NCBI RefSeq assembly: GCF_001368915.1
Contig: NZ_CSTE01000003.1
Coordinates: forward strand, 62,001 to 126,000
Direction: 5' to 3'
DNA length: 64,000 nucleotides
Source of the DNA: Haloferax massiliensis
GTDB taxonomy: Archaea > Halobacteriota > Halobacteria > Halobacteriales > Haloferacaceae
Shown: positions 17,536 through 27,107 of the stretch, in pieces
Numbering within the stretch: the first letter of the stretch is position 1
Layout: each line of letters begins with the position of its first letter
Translations under genes and position numbers: made by a program
Notes under the pieces: generated by a model
Told to the model about the DNA's origin: nothing
Seen by the model: the letters and a program-made list of their open reading frames with translations, nothing else
The model's database searches: none

Positions 17536-18208
17536 GGTCCCCGAGGTCAACGTCGCCGTTGCGCACGTCGCTGGCGACGTGAATCAACTCGTTCGTGAGC
17601 GCGGCCGCGAGACCGCTCCCGCCGCGTTTCCCGACGTTCGTCACCGCCGGAACGTCGTACTCGTCGGCGATGTCGCGGACGCGCTTCCGGCTCTCTTCGG
17701 CCTTCACGAACCCGACGGGCGTCGCCACGACGGCCGCCGGACGAGTCCCGTTTTCGATGCAGTCGCAGAGCGCCAACGCGGCGGTCGGCGCGTTGCCGAC
17801 GACCGCGATTGCGCCGTCGTAGACGCCTTCCTTGTCGAGTTCGAGCACCGCGGCCGCGGTCCGGGTCATGCCCGTCTCGGCGGCGAGGTCCGCCCCGTTG
17901 CCGATTGCCTTCCGCACCGGGCAGTCGTGGCCGCGGCCGGTGATGCCGGCTTTCGCCATCGTGATGTCGGTCACGATGGGGCGCTCGTCGAGGACGGCCC
18001 TCGCGCCCGCGACGACCGGGTCGTTCTGGCACCGGATGAGGTGCTGGAACTCGATGTCGCCGGTCGAGTGGACCGCTTTCTGCCGCAGTCGGTCGGTCAG
18101 CGTCTCGTCGGGCACGAACGTCCGGACGATGTCCATGCTCGTCTCCGCGATGTCCATCGCTTCCTGCGTCGTCGCGCCGAGGTCGGCGTAGGCGTCTCGT
18201 TCAGTCAT
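17528..18208 (-). CDS. cbiC: Precorrin-8X methylmutase, CbiC
   Basis: A 226-residue methylmutase moving the C11 methyl group to C12 of the corrin ring. The catalytic histidine is in QKAVHSTGDIE, followed by DITMAKAGITGRGHDCPVRK and the conserved TPVGFVKAEESR near the C-terminus. Length is standard. It overlaps cobN by 8 bp at its start and cbiE by 8 bp at its end, indicating a tightly coupled operon. Confidence 0.93.
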   Translation of the reverse strand: MTERDAYADLGATTQEAMDIAETSMDIVRTFVPDETLTDRLRQKAVHSTGDIEFQHLIRCQNDPVVAGARAVLDERPIVTDITMAKAGITGRGHDCPVRKAIGNGADLAAETGMTRTAAAVLELDKEGVYDGAIAVVGNAPTAALALCDCIENGTRPAAVVATPVGFVKAEESRKRVRDIADEYDVPAVTNVGKRGGSGLAAALTNELIHVASDVRNGDVDLGDHE

Positions 18209-21200
18209 CGGATTGGGTCTGCGTCATGGCGTTCGTCGTGTTCGCTTCGAGGTCGCCCTCCACGGAGAGGTTGATGTCCTGCAACCGCTCTCGCACGTCG
18301 TCGTCGGCGTCCCACAGGTCGCGGTCGATGGCTTCGAGGAACGTCGCGGTGATGCTTTCGAGCGCCCACGGGTTCACGTCGCGCATCCACTCCTGTCGGT
18401 CCTCGTCGAAGGCGTAGGCGTCGGCGAGACTCTCCCAGAGCGTGTCGCTGACGACGCCTGTGGTCGCGTCCCAGCCGAGCGCGACGTCGACCGTGGTCGA
18501 GAGGTCGCCCGCGCCCTTGTAGCCGTGTTCCTCCATGCTGTCGAGCCAGTCGGGGTTGAGGACGCGCGCCCGCATCGCCTTGCGGACTTTCTCCTCGTTC
18601 GTGTAGACGCTGACGTTGTCGGGGTCGCTGGAGTCGCCGACGTACGAGGCCGGGTCGCTCCCCGAAATCTCGCCGACGGCGGAGACGAACCCACCGTGGA
18701 AGGCGTACCAGTCCGAGGAGTCGAACTCGTCCTGCTCGGCGGTGTCCTCGATTTTCACCGTGGCCTCGACGCCGCTCAGGCGGCGCTCGAAGGCGTCGTG
18801 GGCCTCGGTCACCTTGCCGCGACTCCCGAGGGCGTAGCCGCCCCACTGGACGAACACGTCCGCGAGGTCGCTCCGGTCGTCCCACTCGCCCTCGTCGACG
18901 GCCTTGTTCGTCCCCGCGCCGTAACCGCCGGGCGTCGTCGTGAACACGCGGTGTTTGGCCAGTGTCTCGGCCTCGTCGGCGTCGACGCCCTCCGATTCGA
19001 ACTCGGCGGCGTCCTCCTCGACGTGCTTTTTCACGTAGTTCATCTCGTGGGGTTCGTCGAGTTCGACCACCGCGTCGACGGCGTCGTTGACGACGCTCGC
19101 GGCCTGCGGGAACGCGTCGCGGAACAGCCCCGAGACGCGGGTGGTCACGTCGATTCGCGGGCGGTCGAGTTCGTCCAGCGGAATCGGCTCCACGTCGTCG
19201 ACGCGGCCCGCGTCGGTCCACACCGGTTCGACGCCCATGAACGCGAGCACCTGCGCGATGGTCTCGCCGCGGGTCCGGACCGTCGGCGTCCCCCACGCGA
19301 CGACCCCGAACTCCTCGGGGTACTCGCCGTGGTCGTCGTAGTGGCGGTCCAGAACGCCCTCGGCGACGCGCTCGCCGACGCTCCACGCCGGCTTGGCCGG
19401 GACTTTCCGCGGGTCGAGCGTGTAGAAGTTCCGCCCGGTCGGGAGCAGGTCCACGCCGCCGCGGGTCGGCGCACCGGAACCGCCGGGCCGGACGTACTCG
19501 CCGGCCAGCGCGTCCGCAGTCTGAGGAATCTCGGCTTCCGCGGCCGCGACTCGCGGGGCCGCCTCGTCGCAGATGAACGCCAGCACCTCGCGCAGGTCGT
19601 CGTGCGCGCCCCGCTTGGCTTTCGCGTCGCCGAGTTGGTCGATATCGACCACGAGCAGGTTCATGTTCACCTCGTCGTCGGGGCCGGCGTCGACCTCCGA
19701 CTCGGGCACGTCGAAGCCGCGGTCGGCGAGTGCGGAGACCAGTTCGACGCACTGGTCGTAGACGCGGTCCGCGGCCTCCGAGAGGTACATCCCGAGGTCG
19801 TCGTCGTACGTCCCCGGTTCGTCCCGCATCCGGTCGTAGTCGACGCCCATGACGCCCGCGACGCTCTCGCGGAGACTCGGCGTGTCGGCGTTCGGGAGCC
19901 GAGTGAGCGCGACGAGGTACTCCACGAGCCGGTCGCGCTCGGGCGGTTCGCCCATCGTGTGGAGGCCCATCCGAATCTGCGTCGTCTTCACGTCGGTCAG
20001 GTACTCGTGGACGCGCTCGACCAGTTCGTCGAAGTCGACGGCGTCGGCATCGACGCCGGAACCGGAATCCGCGCCGCCGATGGCGTCACCGACCGCGTCG
20101 GCGTCGTCGAACCCGAGTTCGACCGCGAGGTCGAGGTCGTCGACCGCCGCAACGAGGAGTTCGCGGAGTTGGTCGCCGCGCTCGGGGCGGGCCTCGTCCA
20201 TGCCCGCCTCGCGGTACTCGCGGGCGAGTTCTTCGAGGTCCGCGAGGTCGTCGTAGGTCCCCGCCGTGCGCATGACCGGCGTGAGGTAGTCCACGATGGC
20301 CGCGTACGACCGGCGCTTGGCCTGCGTCCCCTCGCCGGGGTTGTTGATGATGTACGGGTAGACGTTCGGGAGGTCGCCGACCAACTGGTCCGGCGCGCTC
20401 TCGCCGTTCAGGCCGACGGTCTTGCCGGGGAGCCATTCGAGACTCCCGTGGGTGCCGAGGTGGACCACGGCGTCGGCGTCGAACTCCTCGCGGAGCCACG
20501 CGTAGAACGCCACGTAGTCGTGCGGCGGCTGGAGGTCCGAATCGTGGTACACCTTCGAGGGGTCCATCCCGAACCCGCGCGGCGGCTGGACGGTCACGAG
20601 AACGTTCTCGAACTCGACGCCCGGAATCGCGAATGGTCGCTCGGGCGGGTCGCCCCACTCCTCGACGACGTTGTCGCGGAAGCGGTCGTCGGCGTCGGCG
20701 AACCAGTCGGCGTACTGGTTCGGAGACACCACGTCGACGCTCAGGTCTCGCACGTCCTCGGGGGCGACCCAGCGGTCGTCCAGCGTCAACTGCGAGGTGA
20801 GGTCGTCGATGAGCGCCTGCCCGTCCGCGGGGAGGTCGCCGACGGCGTAGCCTCGACTCCGGAGTTCGGACAGGAGGTTGACCGTGCTCTCGGGGCTGTC
20901 CATCCCGAAGGCCGTCCCGATGCCGTCGTCGCTCGGCGGGTAGTTGTGGAGGACGACCGCGACGTTCTTCTCGTCGTTCGGCAGGTGGCGGAGTCGCGCC
21001 CAGTTGACGGCGAGGCGGGCGACGTGGTCCACGCGGTCCTCGATGGGGAAGTGCTGTTTCGGCGCGCTCCCGACGCCCGCCTCGTCTTCCATCCGCTCTT
21101 TCCCGCTTATCGGGTGGGTGATGACGTTGCCGTCGAACTCCGGGAGCGCGACCGACAGCGCGAGTTCGAAGCCCATCACGCCCGTGTCGCTCGATTCGTA

Positions 21201-22067
21201 CCGGCTTCGAGAGCGCATGGTCGTGATTGCCTGCAACACGGGAACGCCGAGTTCGGTGAGGAACACGTCCTCGGCGGCCGCGCCCTCGTCGTCGGCGTCG
21301 CGGCCGCGCTCGCTCATCGACAGCGAGAACATGAAGGAGCTGACGACGGCGTCCACGACGGGGCCGTCGTCGTCCGAAAACCAGTTCCGGGCGACCCACT
21401 CGGCGTTCTCCTGTCCCTCCTCGTCGGTCGCGGGATTGCAGAACGCCGGGAGGACGTTCGCGCCGAGCGATTCGAGTCGCTCCACGAGCGCGTCCACGTA
21501 CCGGGTGTTCGCGTGCGTCCAGTGGGACTCGTAGAACCAGACGCCGATGGTCGGCTTGTCGGGGTCGTGGGTGTCGAGCAGTTCGTCGTACTCGACGCCG
21601 GGGTAGTCCGGGTGGTAGACGCCCTCGGTCGGGAGTTCGACCGGGTCGTCAACCTCGGTCTCGACGCCGGCGTACTCGGCGGCGAGGAACCGACAGAGGT
21701 TCTCGACGTTCACCGCGCCGCCGCGGTCGAGGTACTCGCAGACGCGCCCGCGGTCCGCGTCGGAAACGGTCGTGTCCTGCCGCGCGAAGGCGTCGCCCGT
21801 GGCCTTGACGACGAGCGGCACGCCCGCGGCTTCGAGTCGTTCGACCGCGTGGTCGTAGCCGGGCATGCTGTCTTCGGCCCCGTGGAGCCAGAAGACGGCC
21901 GCCGTCGCCGACTCCAACTCGTCGACGAAGGCGTCCGCGTCGGTCACGTCGTCCAAATCGCTCGCGGAGCGGACGACGAGGTCGATTCCGTCGAGTCGGC
22001 GCGCGGCCCGCTGGACCGCGCCCAACTCGTTTTCGGTCGCTGTGTACAGTCCGATTGTCGGTGTCAT
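18201..22067 (-). CDS. cobN: Cobaltochelatase large subunit, CobN
   Basis: A 1288-residue CobN/ChlH-class protein that binds the corrin and inserts cobalt with ATP. Recognisable segments include VHLGTHGSLEWLPGKTVGL, YPYIINNPGEGTQAKRR and the GARVLNPDWLDSMEEHGYKG-like region near the C-terminus (MRARVLNPDWLDSMEEHGYK). Length is within the range for the family. It heads the operon cobN-cbiC-cbiE and faces the chelatase gene chlID, whose product should be its ATPase partner. A glutamate/aspartate-rich surface agrees with a halophile. Some CobN homologues act on other metals or rings, but the corrin neighbours make cobalt the best call. Confidence 0.92.
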   Translation of the reverse strand: MTPTIGLYTATENELGAVQRAARRLDGIDLVVRSASDLDDVTDADAFVDELESATAAVFWLHGAEDSMPGYDHAVERLEAAGVPLVVKATGDAFARQDTTVSDADRGRVCEYLDRGGAVNVENLCRFLAAEYAGVETEVDDPVELPTEGVYHPDYPGVEYDELLDTHDPDKPTIGVWFYESHWTHANTRYVDALVERLESLGANVLPAFCNPATDEEGQENAEWVARNWFSDDDGPVVDAVVSSFMFSLSMSERGRDADDEGAAAEDVFLTELGVPVLQAITTMRSRSRYESSDTGVMGFELALSVALPEFDGNVITHPISGKERMEDEAGVGSAPKQHFPIEDRVDHVARLAVNWARLRHLPNDEKNVAVVLHNYPPSDDGIGTAFGMDSPESTVNLLSELRSRGYAVGDLPADGQALIDDLTSQLTLDDRWVAPEDVRDLSVDVVSPNQYADWFADADDRFRDNVVEEWGDPPERPFAIPGVEFENVLVTVQPPRGFGMDPSKVYHDSDLQPPHDYVAFYAWLREEFDADAVVHLGTHGSLEWLPGKTVGLNGESAPDQLVGDLPNVYPYIINNPGEGTQAKRRSYAAIVDYLTPVMRTAGTYDDLADLEELAREYREAGMDEARPERGDQLRELLVAAVDDLDLAVELGFDDADAVGDAIGGADSGSGVDADAVDFDELVERVHEYLTDVKTTQIRMGLHTMGEPPERDRLVEYLVALTRLPNADTPSLRESVAGVMGVDYDRMRDEPGTYDDDLGMYLSEAADRVYDQCVELVSALADRGFDVPESEVDAGPDDEVNMNLLVVDIDQLGDAKAKRGAHDDLREVLAFICDEAAPRVAAAEAEIPQTADALAGEYVRPGGSGAPTRGGVDLLPTGRNFYTLDPRKVPAKPAWSVGERVAEGVLDRHYDDHGEYPEEFGVVAWGTPTVRTRGETIAQVLAFMGVEPVWTDAGRVDDVEPIPLDELDRPRIDVTTRVSGLFRDAFPQAASVVNDAVDAVVELDEPHEMNYVKKHVEEDAAEFESEGVDADEAETLAKHRVFTTTPGGYGAGTNKAVDEGEWDDRSDLADVFVQWGGYALGSRGKVTEAHDAFERRLSGVEATVKIEDTAEQDEFDSSDWYAFHGGFVSAVGEISGSDPASYVGDSSDPDNVSVYTNEEKVRKAMRARVLNPDWLDSMEEHGYKGAGDLSTTVDVALGWDATTGVVSDTLWESLADAYAFDEDRQEWMRDVNPWALESITATFLEAIDRDLWDADDDVRERLQDINLSVEGDLEANTTNAMTQTQSDD

Positions 22068-22111
22068 TGATAAAGTGTTATTGTCTTACTGCAACTACGA
22101 TTTCGCATTCG
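22068..22111. promoter_or_regulatory. Divergent promoter region cobN / chlID
   Basis: Only 44 bp separate two divergent starts, and the segment is AT-rich (TGATAAAGTGTTATTGTC...). The promoters of both chelatase components must overlap here or lie partly inside the opposite coding region, so one regulator could control both. Confidence 0.55.
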
Positions 22112-24220
22112 ATGACGACTCAGACGCTTCCGTTCTCGGCTATCGTCGGGCAAGACGAACTGAAACGGGCGCTGTTGGCCGTCGGGGCCGACGACGACGT
22201 CGACGGCCTGCTCGTCCGCGGCGAGAAGGGAACCGCGAAGTCGACCGCGGTCCGCGCGCTCGCCGACCTCTTGCCCGAACAGGCGGTCGTCGCGGGCTGT
22301 CCGTACGGCTGTCCGCCGGACCCGGACGACCCGGCCCGCCAGTGTGACTCCTGTCGCGCCCGCGACGACCACGAGGTCGAACATCGGCCGGTCCCGCTCG
22401 TAACGCTCCCGCTCGGCGCGACCCGCGACCGGGTCGCGGGCACGCTCTCTGTCGCCGACGCGCTCGACGGCGAGGCGTCGTTCGACCCCGGGCTCTTGGC
22501 TCGCGCGAACCGCGGCATCCTCTACGTTGACGAGGTGAATCTCCTCGACGACCACCTCGTCGACCTGCTTTTGGACGCGGCCGCGAGCGGCGTCAACCGC
22601 GTCGAACGCGACGGGGTGAGCGTCGAGCACCCCGCCGAGTTCACCCTCGTCGGGACGATGAACCCCGAGGAGGGCGACCTCCGCCCCCAACTCCGGGACC
22701 GCTTCGCCCTCCAGGCGACCGTCGTCGGCAGCCGCGACATCGACGACCGGGTGGAGATTATCGACCGGGCGCTGGCGCGCGGCGACGACCCGGAGACGGT
22801 CGCCGACGCCCACCGCGAGGAGACCGCGGCGCTCGAAACCGCGCTCCGCGAGGCGACCGACCGCCTCGACTCGGTCGCCCTCCCGGCCGAGTTCAAACGC
22901 GACATCGCCGAACTCTGCGTCGACGCCGGCGTCGAGGGCCACCGCGCCGACATCGCCATCGCCCGCGCGGCCCGCACCCTCGCGGCGCTCGACGGTCGGA
23001 CGAAGGTGCTCGAAAGCGACGTGCGCGAAGCGGCCGCCCTCGCGCTCCCGCACCGACTCCGGAGCCGCCCGTTCGACGACGACCCCGACCTCGACGACGT
23101 GCTCGACGACCACTTCGACGAGGACGCGGACCGGGACGACTCGGGCGATGGAGACGGCGGAGACGACGCCAGCGATGGCGACCGCGCGAGCGACGGCGGA
23201 GACGGCGAAGGCGACGCCGAGAGAGACGACGCCGGGGGAGACGATGACGGCGACGCCGCGGGAGAGGCTCCCGGCTCCGACGCCGGGAACGACGATACCG
23301 GCGGCGACGACCGAGACGGTGGAGTCGGCGGAGCCGACGAGAGTGGTGCCGAGAATGGCGATTCGGAAGACGGAGCTTCCGAAGACGGCGACTCCGGTGA
23401 CGCCCCCGACGAAGCGACCCCGCTTCTCCCCGGCCAGAACCGGGCCGCCGTCGGCGACACCGAGCGCCCGCCGGTCGAGGACGCGGGCCTCGACGCGGAG
23501 ACGCCGGGCGACGGAAGCCGCGCCGCGGTGCGGGAGTCGCGGCAGGGGCGAGGCTCGCGGGTGCGAACCGAACCGGCGACGGAGACCGACGACATCGACG
23601 TTCCGGCGTCGGTCCGGGCCGCGGCCTCGGCCGGTCGGTCCCGCGTCACCCGGTCGGACCTCAGAACCGCGGTCGCCCGCGGGTCGGCCGCGACGCTCGT
23701 CGTGTTCGTCGTGGACGCGAGCGCGTCGATGCGCGCCGCGATGCGGCGGGCGAAGGGTACCGTGCTGTCGCTCCTCGAAGACGCCTACGAACAGCGCGAC
23801 GAGGTCGCGTTCGTCGCGGTCGCCGGCGACGACGCCGAGGTGTTGCTCCCGCCGACCGACAGCGTCACGCTGGCGGCGCGGCACCTGAAGGAACTCCCGA
23901 CGGGCGACCGGACGCCGCTTCCGTCCGGGCTGGACGCCGCCCGTCGGGTCATCGACCGCTCGGACGCCGACGCCGCGCTCGTCGTCGTCGTCACCGACGG
24001 CCGGGCCAACGTCGCGGACGGGAGCCCGACCGGACAGACCCGGTCGGCGGCGCGGGGCCTCGCCGCCGCCGACGCTTCGGTCGTCGTCGTCGACGCCGGC
24101 GACGACGGCATCGGCGTGACCGACATCCTCGTCTCCGAGACGGGCGCGCGGCGCATCCCGCTTTCCGACTTGTCGGCCGAGCGGGTCGCCGAGGTCGCGC
24201 GCTCCGCGGACGGGCAGTAG
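22112..24220 (+). CDS. chlID: Chelatase AAA+/VWA fusion protein (ChlI-ChlD type)
   Basis: A 702-residue fusion of the two small chelatase subunits. The N-terminal AAA+ domain shows Walker A GEKGTAKST (about residues 36-44), Walker B GILYVDEVNLLD and the conserved FTLVGTMNPEEGDLRPQL. A long Asp/Glu/Gly-rich low-complexity linker (roughly residues 330-450) precedes the C-terminal von Willebrand A domain, whose metal site begins DASASMRAAM. It should be the ATPase motor for CobN. The ATG at 22112 opens at the conserved FSAIVGQDELKRAL. The upstream frame to 22055 overlaps the cobN start and is not preferred. Confidence 0.88.
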   Translation: MTTQTLPFSAIVGQDELKRALLAVGADDDVDGLLVRGEKGTAKSTAVRALADLLPEQAVVAGCPYGCPPDPDDPARQCDSCRARDDHEVEHRPVPLVTLPLGATRDRVAGTLSVADALDGEASFDPGLLARANRGILYVDEVNLLDDHLVDLLLDAAASGVNRVERDGVSVEHPAEFTLVGTMNPEEGDLRPQLRDRFALQATVVGSRDIDDRVEIIDRALARGDDPETVADAHREETAALETALREATDRLDSVALPAEFKRDIAELCVDAGVEGHRADIAIARAARTLAALDGRTKVLESDVREAAALALPHRLRSRPFDDDPDLDDVLDDHFDEDADRDDSGDGDGGDDASDGDRASDGGDGEGDAERDDAGGDDDGDAAGEAPGSDAGNDDTGGDDRDGGVGGADESGAENGDSEDGASEDGDSGDAPDEATPLLPGQNRAAVGDTERPPVEDAGLDAETPGDGSRAAVRESRQGRGSRVRTEPATETDDIDVPASVRAAASAGRSRVTRSDLRTAVARGSAATLVVFVVDASASMRAAMRRAKGTVLSLLEDAYEQRDEVAFVAVAGDDAEVLLPPTDSVTLAARHLKELPTGDRTPLPSGLDAARRVIDRSDADAALVVVVTDGRANVADGSPTGQTRSAARGLAAADASVVVVDAGDDGIGVTDILVSETGARRIPLSDLSAERVAEVARSADGQ

Positions 24221-24255
24221 TCGGGGGTCGGTCGTCTCGTTTCGCATGGTGTCTC

Positions 24256-25494
24256 CTATCGAATCGGTCGCGTTCGGAGTCGGTACGCCCCGCGCGTGAC
24301 GCCCTCGTCGTGGTACTCGACCGGCTCTTCGACCACCGCGAGGACGCCCCCGCCCGCGGCGACCGCGGTCGGGATGCCCGGGAGGTCGTCGGTCCGGACG
24401 TGCCCCGCCGTCGCATCGAACGTGTGGACCCCGTGGCGGTCGGCCTCCCGCTCCCGGAAGTGCTGGGCGGACGGCACGAACACCCGCGGGCCGGCGGCGA
24501 CGGCCGAGCGCGCGAACCCGCCGGTGTCGCGGGTCCACAGGCGCTCGCCCCCGTCGACCGAGACGCCGACCGCGGTGTGTTCGTCGGGGTGTCGCGCGTC
24601 CGGGTCGCGGGTCGACTCGGCGAACGTGTTCCCCGTGACGAAGGCGGCGGCTCCGTCGGCGACGCAGACGTGGGTCGGATAGGCGTAGACGGTCTCGTCG
24701 CCGACGCGGCGCTCGGTGGCGAGGTCGAGTCGCCACCGCTCGTTCCCCTCGAAATCGAGGAGATAGCCGCGTTTGTCGCCGTGGCTGGCGACGGCGAGCG
24801 CGTCGCCCGCGAAGGCCACGTCGCCGACCCGTCGGTCCCCGTCGGTGCCGGGGTCCCACGACGCGACCCGTCCCCCGGTGTGGGCGTCGAGGAGCACGAG
24901 GCCGTCCTGTTCGGAGTTCGGACAGCGGTTGTACGCGACGGCGACGCGGTCCCCGTCGGCGGCGACCGCGATGGGCGACGCGTGGACCCGTCTGCGCCAC
25001 GCGAGCCGCCCGTCTCGGTCGAACCCGAGAACGACGCTCCGCCAGACTCTGTCCTCGCCGTCGCGTTCGTAGCGCCGGGCGGCGACGACGACCCTGTCAC
25101 CCGTCACCGCGAGGTCGACGACGTAGGGTCGGAAGAACAGCGAGTCCTTCGTCGCCGTACCCACGTCGTCGGCCGTCGCGTACGTCCAGCGCGCGTCGCC
25201 CGTCTCGGCGTCGAGGACGCGAACGAGTCCGTCGCCGCCGCGCTCGCCGACGACGAGAACGTCGTCGGTGGCGGCCATCGACACGACGGGATTGTCGCCG
25301 CGCGTCTCCCAACGTTCGCCGCCGTCGGATGCGGAGTCGGCAGCAGTCTCCAGCGCGACGACGCGGCCGGCCGCGGTTCCGACGAAGACGGCGTCTTCGG
25401 TCGCTTCGACCGCGGAGCGCGCCCAGTTGTGGCGACTGCTCGCGGGGTCGACTTCCCCGAGGTCGCGGCGGGCCGTGAGTGGGGACGGAGCCAT
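24256..25494 (-). CDS. PQQ-type beta-propeller repeat protein of the cobalamin cluster
   Basis: A 412-residue protein built of repeated beta-propeller blades (GRVVALETA, GLVRVLDAETGDARW, GLVLLDAHTGGRVASW, and so on), as in PQQ/WD40-like proteins. No signal peptide or membrane segment is seen, so it is probably cytoplasmic. It is last in the cbiT-to-propeller operon, 6 bp after the DUF3209 gene, and convergent with chlID. The blades suggest a scaffold or substrate-binding platform rather than a PQQ enzyme. Role unknown. Confidence 0.75.
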   Translation of the reverse strand: MAPSPLTARRDLGEVDPASSRHNWARSAVEATEDAVFVGTAAGRVVALETAADSASDGGERWETRGDNPVVSMAATDDVLVVGERGGDGLVRVLDAETGDARWTYATADDVGTATKDSLFFRPYVVDLAVTGDRVVVAARRYERDGEDRVWRSVVLGFDRDGRLAWRRRVHASPIAVAADGDRVAVAYNRCPNSEQDGLVLLDAHTGGRVASWDPGTDGDRRVGDVAFAGDALAVASHGDKRGYLLDFEGNERWRLDLATERRVGDETVYAYPTHVCVADGAAAFVTGNTFAESTRDPDARHPDEHTAVGVSVDGGERLWTRDTGGFARSAVAAGPRVFVPSAQHFREREADRHGVHTFDATAGHVRTDDLPGIPTAVAAGGGVLAVVEEPVEYHDEGVTRGAYRLRTRPIR

Positions 25495-25500
25495 CGGAAC

Positions 25501-25884
25501 TCAGTCCTCGACGGGGAAGGCGTCGTGGAGCGTGTGGTGCGCCTCTCCGAGGTCGTCGAGCAGCGAGTCGGTTCCCTCGCGGACGCGGCGAAGCGACCGT
25601 TCGGCGTCGCGGACGGCGACGAGTCGCCCGCGGAGGTAGCCGGCTCGCGGGTCGTCGTCGTCGATTCGCGTCGCCTCCTCTTCGAGGTCGACGAGCGCGG
25701 CGTCGAGGTGTCGCTGGGCCTCGTCGAGGGTGGTCGCGTTCGCGAGCGCCCGAATCGGGCCGGGGTCGGCGTCGCCGAGGTAGTCTTCGAGTTCGGCTTC
25801 GGCGTGTCGCTTCGCGTGTTCGTCGGTCGTTCCGGTGATGTTCAACAGCGCCAGTCGGAGCGCTTCGAGTTCTGCGCAGGCCAT
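25501..25884 (-). CDS. DUF3209-like small helical protein
   Basis: A 127-residue, highly acidic, mostly helical protein starting MACAELEALRLALLNITG. I recognise it as resembling the DUF3209 proteins found next to haloarchaeal cobalamin genes. The visible pattern is helical (HLDAALVDLEEEATR, RGRLVAVRDAERSLRRV) with a single histidine-containing tail AHHTLHDAFPVED. It lies 2 bp after cbiX and 6 bp before the propeller gene. Function unknown; a helper of the chelatase or of a metal-handling step is conceivable. Confidence 0.7.
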   Translation of the reverse strand: MACAELEALRLALLNITGTTDEHAKRHAEAELEDYLGDADPGPIRALANATTLDEAQRHLDAALVDLEEEATRIDDDDPRAGYLRGRLVAVRDAERSLRRVREGTDSLLDDLGEAHHTLHDAFPVED

Positions 25885-25886
25885 GG

Positions 25887-27107
25887 TTAGAGTGATTGGT
25901 GGACGAGGTTCGAGACGATGCGGTCCCGTTCGAGGTGGGACGAGACGATGCGGTCGGTGTCGTCGGGCGTCACGCCGCCGTACCAGACGCTGTCGGGGTA
26001 GACGGCGACGATTGGGCCGTCACCGCACTGGCCGAGACACGAACTCCGCGAGACGTGCACGTCGCAGTCATCGGCGTCGCGCACGCCCTGTCTGAGTCGT
26101 TCGAGGACGGTCGCCGCCCCGCTCGCGGCGCAGGTCTGGTTCGTGCAGACCGCGACGTGTTTCTCGGGGGCGTCGTGGACGTGCGGGTCGTCGTCGACGT
26201 CGCTCCGGTCGGCGTGTTCCGCCTGATGGACGAGCGAGCGGAGCATCGCCCGAGCGCCCCCCTCGTCGTCCTCGTAGCCGGCGAGTTCGACCTTGTACTT
26301 GCAGGTGTCGCAGGACATCTCGACGCTTCCCGTGCGGGCCTCTCGGTAGCGGTCCGCGAGCGTCTCGACCACTCGGTCGTCCGTCCCGAGCGGTCCCGAC
26401 GCGCCGGCGTCGACGTAGGGGTACTCCTCGTCGAACGTCTCGGCTTTGTCCACGATTCGCCCCGTCAGCACGCCGTCGCCGAGCATGTACGGGAGGACGA
26501 CGACGGCGTCCGGGCGGTCCCTGGCGACGGTGTGAAGCGTCTCCTCAAGTCGGGGCGTGGTGACGCCGATGAACGCCGATTCGACCCGGGTGAACTCCCG
26601 GCCCTCGTACAGCAGGCGCGCCAGTTTGTGCACGTCGCCGTTCGAGTCGGGGTCGCTCGACCCGCGGGCGCAGAGCACGACCGCCACGTCGTCGTCCTCG
26701 CGGTCGACGCCGAGGTCGGACTCGACCGCTCGCGCCCGCTCGTCCAACAGGTCCACGAGCGAGGGGTGGATGCCGAGATGCGACCCGAACCGGAACTCGG
26801 TGTCGTCGTGGGTCGCGCGGGCCCGCTGGACCGCCAGCGGCACGTCGTTTTTGACGTGGCTCGCGGCGAAAAGCGAGAGGGGGACGACGGTCATCGTCCG
26901 GCAGGTCGGGGCCATCGACTCGATCGCGTCGTCTATCGACGGCTCGGCGAGTTCGATGTACGCCGCGTCCACCGGGACCGACAGCCGCGATTCCAGCTTC
27001 GCGGCGAGCGTCCGCACCTGCTCGTTCGACTCCTCGCGGCGCGAACCGTGGCCGACGAGGAGCACCGCGTCGTCGTCGAGCACCGGGTCGGGCCGTTCGA
27101 GACTCAT
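25887..27107 (-). CDS. cbiX: Sirohydrochlorin cobaltochelatase CbiX with C-terminal [2Fe-2S] domain
   Basis: A 406-residue CbiX that inserts cobalt into sirohydrochlorin at the start of the oxygen-independent corrin route. The N-terminal chelatase half shows LLVGHGSRREESN, the central histidine stretch PLSLFAASHVKNDVP, and a second half with CARGSSDPDSNGD and LPYMLGDGVLTGRI. After about residue 265 comes MSCDTCKYKVELAGYE and then a thioredoxin-like ferredoxin domain with CTNQTC and SSCLGQCGDGP, four cysteines suited to a [2Fe-2S] cluster. The ATG at 27107 overlaps the previous stop (ATGA). The fused redox domain is unusual compared with minimal CbiX proteins. Confidence 0.87.
   Translation of the reverse strand: MSLERPDPVLDDDAVLLVGHGSRREESNEQVRTLAAKLESRLSVPVDAAYIELAEPSIDDAIESMAPTCRTMTVVPLSLFAASHVKNDVPLAVQRARATHDDTEFRFGSHLGIHPSLVDLLDERARAVESDLGVDREDDDVAVVLCARGSSDPDSNGDVHKLARLLYEGREFTRVESAFIGVTTPRLEETLHTVARDRPDAVVVLPYMLGDGVLTGRIVDKAETFDEEYPYVDAGASGPLGTDDRVVETLADRYREARTGSVEMSCDTCKYKVELAGYEDDEGGARAMLRSLVHQAEHADRSDVDDDPHVHDAPEKHVAVCTNQTCAASGAATVLERLRQGVRDADDCDVHVSRSSCLGQCGDGPIVAVYPDSVWYGGVTPDDTDRIVSSHLERDRIVSNLVHQSL

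Noticed and set aside
18213..22070. A 1285-codon plus-strand open frame opposite cobN, and similar long frames opposite chlID (22064-25000) and other genes
   Set aside because: They mirror the real gene in a GC-rich genome, are Val/Arg/Glu-rich and show no domain, while the opposite strand encodes recognised proteins.
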